Assembly (NCBI GenBank): GCA_035528995.1
Contig: DATKXO010000027.1
Location: 1 to 5,879 of the forward strand
Direction: 5' to 3'
Source: DATKXO01 sp035528995
Lineage (GTDB): Bacteria > Planctomycetota > Phycisphaerae > UBA1845
DNA: 5,879 bases
The notes beneath the pieces are model-generated. The model had not been told where the DNA came from, searched no databases, and saw nothing but the letters and a program-made list of their open reading frames with translations. The position numbers were made by a program, and so were the translations under genes. The stretch's first letter is position 1. Each line of letters opens with the position of its first letter. Positions 1 through 5,879 of this stretch are shown piece by piece.

Positions 1-196
1 GATGTGTGGCCTGGTTCTCACCCGTCAGGTGGACCTGACTGAAGCCCTGGAGCTCCGCCTTGCCCAAGGGGTTGGCCAAGGTCTTGGGGCTGCGCGCCGC
101 AAAGGCGGTCAACGCCAGACGCCCGCCCTTCGCTTCATCCAACACCTCAGCCTTGAGATGAATCCCGTTCTTCACCTCGTCAATCAAGCAACCCAT
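1..196 (-). CDS. N-terminal fragment of a putative carbohydrate-active enzyme, possibly GH36-type alpha-galactosidase (3' end outside window)
   Basis: This frame is open from an ATG at 196-194 to the window edge and gives 65 residues, beginning MGCLIDEVKNGIHLKAEV. The start is supported by a GAGGAGG Shine-Dalgarno sequence nine bases upstream and by its position 32 bases after the stop of the preceding glycosidase gene, in the same direction. There is no hydrophobic N-terminal segment, so a cytoplasmic location is likely. The best functional hint is the motif VHLTGENQATH at residues 55-65. It resembles, from memory, the GENQ..HHG..H element in the N-terminal beta-sandwich of some GH36 alpha-galactosidases, which release terminal alpha-galactose. 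The next codon begins with C, which allows a following His but does not prove it. No catalytic residue is in view, so the family call is tentative; another beta-sandwich-fronted glycosidase would fit equally well. That the gene is real is much more secure than its function. It is probably the fourth gene of the operon. Confidence 0.6.
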   Translation of the reverse strand, partial: MGCLIDEVKNGIHLKAEVLDEAKGGRLALTAFAARSPKTLANPLGKAELQGFSQVHLTGENQATH

Positions 197-205
197 GGTA
201 TGTGT

Positions 206-212
206 CCTCCTC
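206..212 (-). promoter_or_regulatory. Shine-Dalgarno site of the gene starting at 196
   Basis: On the minus strand these bases read GAGGAGG, followed by nine bases and then the ATG at 196-194. The site lies in the 32-base gap after the upstream stop codon at 231-229. It fixes the start of a gene whose stop codon is outside the window. No promoter-like or hairpin structure is seen in the same gap, so the gene is probably read through from upstream. Confidence 0.75.
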
Positions 213-228
213 GGAATTTATTGGTGGA

Positions 229-2418
229 TCAACGCATCGGGAGCAGCTTGCCCGCGATGTCGTTCACAAAAACGGGAACGCATACTTTTAGCACCCCGTC
301 ATCGCCCACGCTCACGCGCTCGCACAGCGTGACCTGGCCCGCCAGGGTGCCCCACCATTGCAGGTCGTACGCGCCGGGGGTGAGCCCGCGGAGCAGGATA
401 TCGGCGTCCTTGATCGGTTCGACGGCCCGCCCGGCCTTGGACGTCTCCCACTGATAGTCGCGGTTGTAAATCCAGAACGCGCAGCGGTCCCCGCAGCGCA
501 GGCCCTGCGCCGAGTACCGCTGGCTCCGGGTCTGGTAGTTGGTCAGCAGCAGGTGCCCGGTGATGAACAGGCCCTGCCCGACGTTGCATATCTCGATCTC
601 GTGGCGGCCCTCGGGCACGTCGATAGCTAGGCGGTCGCAGTACAGGTCTGTGGTGCCCTTTGGCTTGGTCACCACCACCGGCCGGCGCAGCGCGACCCTG
701 CCGTCGAGGCGTATCTCCACGACCGGATCGCCGACGGGCGCCCCGGCGTCGCTGACGATGCCATTTGTGTTGTTCCCACCGCCCCATACCATTGGAATGA
801 ACTGGCCCGCCAAGGGGTATTCGACACGGAAGACGGCGCGGAATTGAAGGCCGAAGCGGTCGAACCCATACCACGTATTGGGGATCAGGTGATCGGGACC
901 TCTTCCCCCGCCATCAATGGAAAAGCTTGAACGGTAGAAGTCGGAGCCGGAGAGCGTCGTGGGAACCTTCAGGTCGCATGGCGGGTCGAGTTCCCGGAAG
1001 TGGCTCTGCCCCAGCGAAATCTCCAGCGGCAGCGTCTCCCGCTCGTGCCAGCGCTCCTCCTTGAGGAAGTTGGCGATGCCGCGGTAGTGCGGGTACAGGT
1101 TGTGCTTGTGGATGTAGCCGTCCCAGAACCACAGGAATCCAGGCCCGCAGGTTTTCGGCAGGATCGCCGAGGACCACAGGGCGTTGTGCAGCGTGCTCCC
1201 ATCGGTCTCCCAATCGCACTGGTTGCTGGCGAAACAGACGCCCAATTCGCTGGCAATATGCGGCTTGTGATACAGGTCGGTATTGTCGCGATGGTAGCCC
1301 GCCAGCACGTCGGAGATATGGGTGACGCTGTCGTTGTAGCCATAGTGGTGGCTCTGTGTGATCTGGATTTCCGGGATACGCCACATGGCCGGGAAATTCA
1401 GCGGATGCCCGGTCGAGGTGGTGATCAGGTGCCGGTAGGGATCGGCCTGCCGGAGCACCTGGCCCATCTCCTGATGCCAGGCCAGTTGCTGGTGGGGGTT
1501 GACGAATTGCAGGCCGCAGCCGTCGACCTCGTTCCAGAACTCCCAGCACCAGATGGCCGGGCTGTAACCCCAGCGGGCGGCCACGTATTTCATCTTCTCG
1601 CGGGTCATGGCCCGGGCTTCAGGCATATTGAAGTAGTCGGCGGTGTTCTCGCAGGGCCCGCCGTTGGCCTTGCTGTAGGGCGAGCCGGCAAGGTTATTGG
1701 GAGCCCAGTTGTTGGCAGCGTCGATGCAGAACATGATCCGCAGATGGCAATCCTCCGCCCAGTTCACGATGGCGTCGAGCTTGGCGCAGCCGGCGAGGTT
1801 GATCTCCCCGAATTTCAGGGGCGTCTCCTGCTCCTTGCCGGTCCAGTCGATGGCGTGGGCCCAGGGGGTGTTGGCCCAAAGGCGAAAGGCGGTGCCGCCA
1901 TGCTCGGCCAGACGCAGGAGCATCTGCCGGAAGTCCTCGAGCTTCTGGCCGGCGAAGTGGGCCATCATGTTCGGCCAGCAGATGTTCGAGCCGATGGGGT
2001 AAAAGGGGTTGCCATCCTCGGTGGCAAAGCTGTAGCCATTGGCGCCCAGGCGGACATGACCGGGATGGTCGCCGGGAACCGCCTCGAACGCGACGGTCTC
2101 CAGTTCGATCCGCCGGCCGTCGCGGCAGTCGTACCACAACTTCACGTCGTGCCTGCCCGCCACATTGGCCGAGACGCGCACCCGGAACACCAGCGGCCCG
2201 ATGGCGATGGCCCGCTCGATGGCCTTGGGGTCGCCGGGTACGGGATCCAGCCGGTGGTCGCGGTCGGCGAACCCGTACACCTCCCGCTGCGTCCCGTGGG
2301 GATCCGTCATGACCCCCCGCAAACGGATGTCGCGGGTGTCGAAGGGATTCAGCCCCGTCAGGTCTTCGGGAGCGGGGAAGGTGAACTCGACGCGCTGGTG
2401 CAGCGGACTTGAAATCAT
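229..2418 (-). CDS. DUF5060-type, GH5-like TIM-barrel glycoside hydrolase (729 aa, cytoplasmic)
   Basis: This protein has the layout of DUF5060-containing, clan GH-A-like glycosidases, which are retaining enzymes that hydrolyse beta- or alpha-linked sugars. Residues 1-120 form an N-terminal beta-sandwich (VEFTFPAPEDLTGLNPFD; EVYGFADRD). Residues 128-455 look like the barrel: DGNPFYPIGSNICWPN at 135-150 is the typical entry strand, TAFRLWA follows at 176-182, WEFWNEVDG at 292-300 carries the predicted acid/base Glu297, QSHHYGY lies at 355-361, and ASELGVC at 389-395 carries the predicted nucleophile Glu391. LWFWDGYIHKHNLYPHY at 429-445 is the strand-8 signature of this group. Residues about 490-630 resemble a carbohydrate-binding beta-sandwich (VPEGRHEIEICNVG). 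Residues 645-729 form a small closing beta domain (WIYNRDYQW; GLTPGAYDLQWWGTLAG). The start at 2418 has an ideal Shine-Dalgarno sequence; an in-frame ATG at 2496 lacks one. No signal peptide is seen, and the roughly 18 cysteines also suit a cytoplasmic protein. Exact substrate is unknown. It sits 41 bases after the gene upstream. Confidence 0.85.
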   Translation of the reverse strand: MISSPLHQRVEFTFPAPEDLTGLNPFDTRDIRLRGVMTDPHGTQREVYGFADRDHRLDPVPGDPKAIERAIAIGPLVFRVRVSANVAGRHDVKLWYDCRDGRRIELETVAFEAVPGDHPGHVRLGANGYSFATEDGNPFYPIGSNICWPNMMAHFAGQKLEDFRQMLLRLAEHGGTAFRLWANTPWAHAIDWTGKEQETPLKFGEINLAGCAKLDAIVNWAEDCHLRIMFCIDAANNWAPNNLAGSPYSKANGGPCENTADYFNMPEARAMTREKMKYVAARWGYSPAIWCWEFWNEVDGCGLQFVNPHQQLAWHQEMGQVLRQADPYRHLITTSTGHPLNFPAMWRIPEIQITQSHHYGYNDSVTHISDVLAGYHRDNTDLYHKPHIASELGVCFASNQCDWETDGSTLHNALWSSAILPKTCGPGFLWFWDGYIHKHNLYPHYRGIANFLKEERWHERETLPLEISLGQSHFRELDPPCDLKVPTTLSGSDFYRSSFSIDGGGRGPDHLIPNTWYGFDRFGLQFRAVFRVEYPLAGQFIPMVWGGGNNTNGIVSDAGAPVGDPVVEIRLDGRVALRRPVVVTKPKGTTDLYCDRLAIDVPEGRHEIEICNVGQGLFITGHLLLTNYQTRSQRYSAQGLRCGDRCAFWIYNRDYQWETSKAGRAVEPIKDADILLRGLTPGAYDLQWWGTLAGQVTLCERVSVGDDGVLKVCVPVFVNDIAGKLLPMR

Positions 2419-2424
2419 GCTATT

Positions 2425-2430
2425 CCCTCC
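2425..2430 (-). promoter_or_regulatory. Shine-Dalgarno site that sets the start of the GH5-like gene at 2418
   Basis: The minus strand reads GGAGGG, six bases before the ATG at 2418-2416. It lies in the 41-base gap after the TGA (2462-2460) of the preceding gene. This strong, well-spaced site is the main reason for preferring the 729-residue product over a 755-residue one that would begin at 2496 inside the upstream gene and add an Arg-rich, non-conserved-looking leader (MVVGGRRRVWRM). Confidence 0.8.
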
Positions 2431-2459
2431 ATTCTCTTCGCACCCATTCATAGACGGTG

Positions 2460-4982
2460 TCATACGCCACACACGCCTTCGGCCGCCAACCACCACTCGG
2501 GGTCGGGCGGGGTGACAACGCCGCGTTCGACGGCGATGGCGTAGAGCGGGCCGGAGTTGGGGCCGAAAGTTCCTTCATAGCCCGAGTCCGCGCCGGTCCA
2601 AAGCATGAACTCCTTGCCGGTGCCGTAGGGGCCATGAAACAGGCCGTCGGCAAACCCTTGTTCGAGGCTGTCCGCGATGGCGCGGGCCTCGGCCGCCAAG
2701 CCGTTGCGCGACAGCGCCCGCAGATAATAGCTGCTGAGCACAGGCGACAGCGCGCCGTCGGTGTAGTTTTCGTAAGTCGGCTTGGTCTGGTAGCCGAGCC
2801 GGGGCAGCATGTGGTCCTCCGGCGCGATGGACAGCAGGTTCATCGGCAAGCCCACGTATCCGCTTTCCGGAATCACCTCCCGCCGCTTCGCCTCGAGATT
2901 CGCCAGCGCTTGCCGCGCGATCGCCGGTTCCATGACGCCAAAGGCGCAGGCCACGCCGTTGACCCACATGAACCCGTAGTCGTGGAGCTTTCCGTCGCGG
3001 CTGCGCCAGCCGGAAACCCAGCCGGTCGCGGGATTGACCAGTTGCCGGGCATAGTTGGCGGCCAACGCGGCGGCGGCATCGCCGCAGCGCGCGGCCAGCC
3101 GATCATCGCCCAGACGGACGCAGAGGGCGGCGGCGTTCTTCAGGCCGCGGAACGACCAGGCGTTCACATAGGCGTCGATGTGCCCGAAGCCGATGACGTC
3201 CACGGCGTTGCTGCTCCAACGGTAGGTTCCGGAATTGCCCGAGAGCGAGCGGCAGACGATCATGCCTTCAGCGGCATCGAAGTTGTCCAGAACGCGCCGG
3301 GCGGCGGCGCGGATGCCGGGGCCGACGCGCGTCAGCCAGTCCTGATCGTCGGCAAGCTGCACGATCCGGCCGGCCCCGCAGAGCAGGATCGGATCGGAGT
3401 CGAGATAGAGGTTGCGGTGATAACTGTAGCCGCCGGCGTCGAGCAGCGCACGGCCGACGGAGAATCTGACCAGGTCCAGCGGATCCGGGCCGACGGACGG
3501 CCGCGCGGTGAACGCGGCGAAGTCGAAGGCGGTGTGCTGGTTGACATGGCAGTTCGTCGAGATCGCGTTATTCGAGAAACCGCCGAACTCCGGACGAAAC
3601 GCGGAGAAGCCCGCGGTCCAGCACGTTCGCAAGCCATCCGAAAGTGTGGCCTCCTGGTCGGCAGGCACCGGCAACAGGGCGCAGGGACGCAGTTCAAGAA
3701 CGGCACGCTGCCGGCCCCGCGGGATGACGGTCGGCGCATCCGGGGTGTCCGGCCGGGCCAGCACGAACCCGGTGGAACGTGCTTCGCTGGCGCGGTAGCT
3801 CTCGGTGTGGAAGCAGCCGTCCCCCTCGATCAACCGCACCGAAAGGCAGCCGCCGTCGTCCGCCGCGATCAGGGCGGGCAGCTTCACGAAGCCATTCCGC
3901 CCCTCCCGGTTCTGCGGCATGGCCGCCACGCTCGTGAGGCCGGCACGCATGTTCCAAAGGAGACGCCAGGCTTCGCCCTCGATGACGGGCAGATCCGCGT
4001 CGGCCTCCTGTTCGAGTTCGACCGTCAACGCGGCGACGGTCACAGTGAAAGCGGCGTGGACGGTGACCCCGGCACCGGTGGCGATGTCGCGGTAGCGCAC
4101 CTGGTTGCCTGCCACCTCGACGGATCCGGTCATATTCTGGGGCACGAAGTTGCCCGCCGCCGTGAGGTAGGAGGGGCCGTTCTGCCCGCCGAGGGTATCC
4201 CCGCTACCGAAGATTCCCCTGAAGAACAGGCGGTTGCCGGCCGGCGGCCGGGTAGCGAAATGGTTCCAGTCGAGCCGGGTGAGCATCGGCCGGATCAGCG
4301 AGAAGCCGACCGTCAGCCGCTCGCCACGGAAAACCACTTCCAGCGGATTGCGCGTGTCGAGCGTCATGCCGGCCGGCGCGGCGGGGGCGAAGGTGCCCCG
4401 CTCCAGTTTGCGCCGGTACGCCGGCGCCACGACCTGGCCAAGCTCCTCGCCAAACGCGCTCAGGTGATGGAGCGTGCCGAACGGCACATTGTATGGGCCG
4501 CCATTGCACTCGCCATGGTTCGCCCACACCGGATGTTCGCGGTCGCATTCGACCCGGAGCAAATCGGTTTCGATGCCGCCCAGTTCGATCCGGTGCGGAA
4601 CCTGTTCCGCCATCGCTTGGCGGAAATGCGCCTCCATCGCCTCGATCGGCATCTCCTGCGTAAGCCCCTCCCCCGCACACTTAGGGTTCGGCGGCAGTTC
4701 GACATCCGCGACCACCTGCCAGCGGTTCGCGGCGCGGTCCAGAACCGACACCGTGACATGCGCCGGATGCGTGGGCACGTTCGGCACCCAGCGCCCGCAA
4801 AGGCTTTGCTGCGACACCATGGGCAGTTCCAGCCGCGCCACGCGCACCGGCCGCAGGAACCGCAGGTAGCGTACCGCGGTCTGCGCCTGGATTTCCCGTT
4901 CCAGCTCGGGATGCATGATCGTTCGCCGCCCGGCGTGATGCACCGGGAAGTCTTGCAGTGTCGTCGGTTCAGCTTTTTTCAT
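2460..4982 (-). CDS. Large six-hairpin (alpha/alpha)6-toroid glycosidase-like protein with beta-rich N-terminus, family not recognised (840 aa)
   Basis: I do not recognise a named family, but the architecture suggests an intracellular carbohydrate-active enzyme. Residues 38-180 look like a discoidin-like beta-sandwich: a strand-rich segment (VRVARLELPMV; HVTVSVLDRAANRWQVVADVEL) ends in IELGGIETDLLRVECDREHP and NHGECNGGPYNVPFG (155-169), a block rich in residues that look conserved. Residues 185-330 and about 375-435 look like further beta structure. Residues 500-820 read as an alpha/alpha toroid: YHRNLYLDSDP (521-531), TYRWSSNAVDVIGFG (586-600), HIDAYVNAWSFRGLKNAA (601-618), NPATGWVSGWRSRDGKLHDYG (650-670, split here as NPATGWVSGW and DGKLHDYG), KPTYENYTDGA (734-744) and MLWTGADSGYEG (793-804). 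Asp528, Asp530, Asp595, Asp603, Glu738 and Asp742 are candidate acids; which are catalytic cannot be decided. There is no signal peptide. The start at 4982 overlaps the upstream stop as ATGA and has a Shine-Dalgarno sequence; ATG at 4916 (Met23) has only a weak one. Glycosidase is the likeliest function; lyase or phosphorylase is possible. Confidence 0.8.
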   Translation of the reverse strand: MKKAEPTTLQDFPVHHAGRRTIMHPELEREIQAQTAVRYLRFLRPVRVARLELPMVSQQSLCGRWVPNVPTHPAHVTVSVLDRAANRWQVVADVELPPNPKCAGEGLTQEMPIEAMEAHFRQAMAEQVPHRIELGGIETDLLRVECDREHPVWANHGECNGGPYNVPFGTLHHLSAFGEELGQVVAPAYRRKLERGTFAPAAPAGMTLDTRNPLEVVFRGERLTVGFSLIRPMLTRLDWNHFATRPPAGNRLFFRGIFGSGDTLGGQNGPSYLTAAGNFVPQNMTGSVEVAGNQVRYRDIATGAGVTVHAAFTVTVAALTVELEQEADADLPVIEGEAWRLLWNMRAGLTSVAAMPQNREGRNGFVKLPALIAADDGGCLSVRLIEGDGCFHTESYRASEARSTGFVLARPDTPDAPTVIPRGRQRAVLELRPCALLPVPADQEATLSDGLRTCWTAGFSAFRPEFGGFSNNAISTNCHVNQHTAFDFAAFTARPSVGPDPLDLVRFSVGRALLDAGGYSYHRNLYLDSDPILLCGAGRIVQLADDQDWLTRVGPGIRAAARRVLDNFDAAEGMIVCRSLSGNSGTYRWSSNAVDVIGFGHIDAYVNAWSFRGLKNAAALCVRLGDDRLAARCGDAAAALAANYARQLVNPATGWVSGWRSRDGKLHDYGFMWVNGVACAFGVMEPAIARQALANLEAKRREVIPESGYVGLPMNLLSIAPEDHMLPRLGYQTKPTYENYTDGALSPVLSSYYLRALSRNGLAAEARAIADSLEQGFADGLFHGPYGTGKEFMLWTGADSGYEGTFGPNSGPLYAIAVERGVVTPPDPEWWLAAEGVCGV

Positions 4983-5878
4983 GGTTCTATTACCTCCACC
5001 AGCCGTCGTGTCGCCGGATCTATGAACTCAACCTCAACCCCCGGTGGCACGGCAATCCTGCCAGCCACGCCGCTCTCAGTCCGGAAGAACTCCGCCTCGA
5101 TCAGCCCCTGTGGCGTCGGCACGGTCACCCGCACTTTGCGCAGATCCCCCAGGAACGGATTGACCGCCACGCGGGTCCAACCCGGCGTCAGGGGCGACAG
5201 CCCCGCGATGCTCCGGATCAGGTAGACGCACGGCGACGCTCCCCAGGGATGCCCGACGCTGGACCACCAGTCGTCGTTGCAAACCGTGTTTTCCGGCGTC
5301 GTCGTCAATCCGGCATCGAGGAATGCGCCCCACTGCTGCCGGATCTCCCGGAGCACGGCGCCCTGTTCGCCCAGGCGGTGCAACACCTCCAGCAGATGGA
5401 TGTGAAAGAACACGCCGCAAGGCTGCAGCACGCCGGGCCGCTTCCACGTCCGCGCCAGCAGCTCCGCCGGAGCCTCGGCCAGCCCCGCCAGGATCGCCAG
5501 CAGGTTCACATGCAGGCTGACCTCGGGCGACGGCCGCCCCTCCACCACGCAGTCGGCATAGACGTTGCGTCCACTATCCCAGTGGTGAGCAAGCAAACCC
5601 GCGCCGAGACTGGCCCGCAACTGATCGAAGCGTCCGGCCTGCGCTAGTTCCTCCGGCTGACCACCGCACGCGCGCAACAACCGCGCCGCAGACTGGAGCG
5701 CCATTGCATAGAGCAGATTGATCGCGGTGGGAATGCCGTCGTGCCGGATCGAGCGCAGATCCCGGCCGTCCAGCAGCCCGGGATGATCCACCCAGTTCCA
5801 CCCGGTCAGACCGCGCAGGCGCGGATCCCCGTCGGGGCCCTCCCCAAAGAGGCGCTGGAAGCCGTCCAGCAGGCGCAC
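4979..5878 (-). CDS. GH78-type alpha-L-rhamnosidase, C-terminal 299 residues (5' end outside window)
   Basis: The frame runs in from the right edge and ends with TGA at 4981-4979; its first visible codon, GTG, is internal and not a start. GH78 enzymes are inverting hydrolases that release terminal alpha-linked L-rhamnose. The fragment covers the second half of the (alpha/alpha)6 toroid and the C-terminal beta domain. Residues are counted from the edge. GWNWVDHPG (26-34) matches the position of the family's F-x-D-W element. RHDGIPTAINLLYAMALQSA (45-64) and EVSLHVNLLAILAGL (119-133) are toroid helices. TTTPENTVCNDDWWSS (192-207), with Glu196 as the likely general base, leads into VGHPWGASPCVYL (208-220), the place of the usual S-x-C-H-A-W-S-A-x-P signature. 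LTPGWTRVAVNPFLGDL (230-246) and VTVPTPQGLIEAEF (251-264) are characteristic of the C-terminal domain. The general-acid region and N-terminal domains are out of view, so secretion cannot be judged. It is the most upstream gene seen in the operon. Confidence 0.87.
   Translation of the reverse strand: MRLLDGFQRLFGEGPDGDPRLRGLTGWNWVDHPGLLDGRDLRSIRHDGIPTAINLLYAMALQSAARLLRACGGQPEELAQAGRFDQLRASLGAGLLAHHWDSGRNVYADCVVEGRPSPEVSLHVNLLAILAGLAEAPAELLARTWKRPGVLQPCGVFFHIHLLEVLHRLGEQGAVLREIRQQWGAFLDAGLTTTPENTVCNDDWWSSVGHPWGASPCVYLIRSIAGLSPLTPGWTRVAVNPFLGDLRKVRVTVPTPQGLIEAEFFRTESGVAGRIAVPPGVEVEFIDPATRRLVEVIEP
4992..4997 (-). promoter_or_regulatory. Shine-Dalgarno site inside the end of the rhamnosidase gene, coupled to the ATGA overlap
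   Basis: The minus strand reads GGAGGT, nine bases before the ATG at 4982-4980, within the last codons of the GH78 gene (…VEVIEP, stop). The stop TGA at 4981-4979 overlaps the start as ATGA. This arrangement is typical of translational coupling or reinitiation, so the two proteins are probably made in linked amounts. It also supports 4982 rather than 4916 as the start of the downstream gene. Confidence 0.8.
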
Positions 5879-5879
5879 C

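Noticed and set aside
197..228. Possible terminator or promoter in the gap between the GH5-like gene and the next gene
   Set aside because: No inverted repeat followed by a T-run and no convincing promoter hexamers are seen; the 32 bases are accounted for by the Shine-Dalgarno region.
2..454. Plus-strand frame of 150 codons at the left edge
   Set aside because: It is antisense to the fragment at 1-196 and the end of the GH5-like gene, spans their intergenic gap and ribosome site, and has no family resemblance.
1000..2412. Open frame of 470 codons on the plus strand, antisense to the GH5-like gene
   Set aside because: It lies wholly inside a gene with intact catalytic motifs and shows no domain pattern; same high-GC shadow effect.
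2419..2496. 26-residue N-terminal extension of the GH5-like protein starting at ATG 2496
   Set aside because: It would overlap the preceding gene by 37 bases, has no good ribosome site, and adds an Arg-rich leader ahead of the natural beta-sandwich start. ATG 2418 has GGAGGG six bases upstream.
4914..4916. Alternative start of the toroid protein at Met23
   Set aside because: Only a weak purine stretch precedes it, whereas the start at 4982 has GGAGGT and the ATGA overlap.
2457..5225. Open frame of 922 codons on the plus strand, antisense to the toroid enzyme and end of the GH78 gene
   Set aside because: Its translation is low-complexity in character (rich in Arg, Gly, Ala, Val, His, Pro), crosses two clear minus-strand genes and has no recognisable domain. 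Long antisense frames are expected when codons end in G or C.

Overview
The window is a dense, GC-rich stretch (by eye about 60-65% GC) in which every gene I can support lies on the minus strand. There are four consecutive reading frames, two complete and two cut by the window edges, and all look like glycoside hydrolases or carbohydrate-active proteins. In order of transcription (right to left) they are: the C-terminal part of a GH78-type alpha-L-rhamnosidase (4979-5878); an 840-residue protein with a beta-rich N-terminus and a C-terminal six-hairpin (alpha/alpha)6-toroid-like half that I cannot place in a named family (2460-4982); a 729-residue DUF5060-type/GH5-like TIM-barrel glycosidase (229-2418); and the first 65 residues of a protein that may be a GH36-type alpha-galactosidase (1-196).

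The genes form one tight operon. The first pair overlap by ATGA, and the next gaps are 41 and 32 bases. Each internal gene has a good purine-rich Shine-Dalgarno sequence. There is no room for an internal promoter or terminator, and I see none. The operon promoter, the 5' end of the rhamnosidase gene and the 3' end of the operon are outside the window.

Neither of the two complete enzymes, nor the visible N-terminus of the fourth, starts with a recognisable signal peptide. The most economical reading is that they act in the cytoplasm on oligosaccharides already imported. The combination suggests stepwise exo-trimming of a rhamnose-containing plant or algal glycan, possibly also galactose-containing. 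The substrate is inference only; no transporter, regulator or sugar-metabolism gene is visible.

The style of these proteins (large intracellular DUF5060-type and six-hairpin enzymes in series, high GC, GGAGG-type ribosome sites) resembles polysaccharide-degrading members of the PVC group (Kiritimatiellota, Lentisphaerota, Verrucomicrobia, Planctomycetes). This assignment is a guess from gene content, not from a marker gene. No RNA genes, mobile elements, CRISPR arrays or notable repeats were seen. The long open frames on the plus strand are taken as by-products of high-GC codon use.
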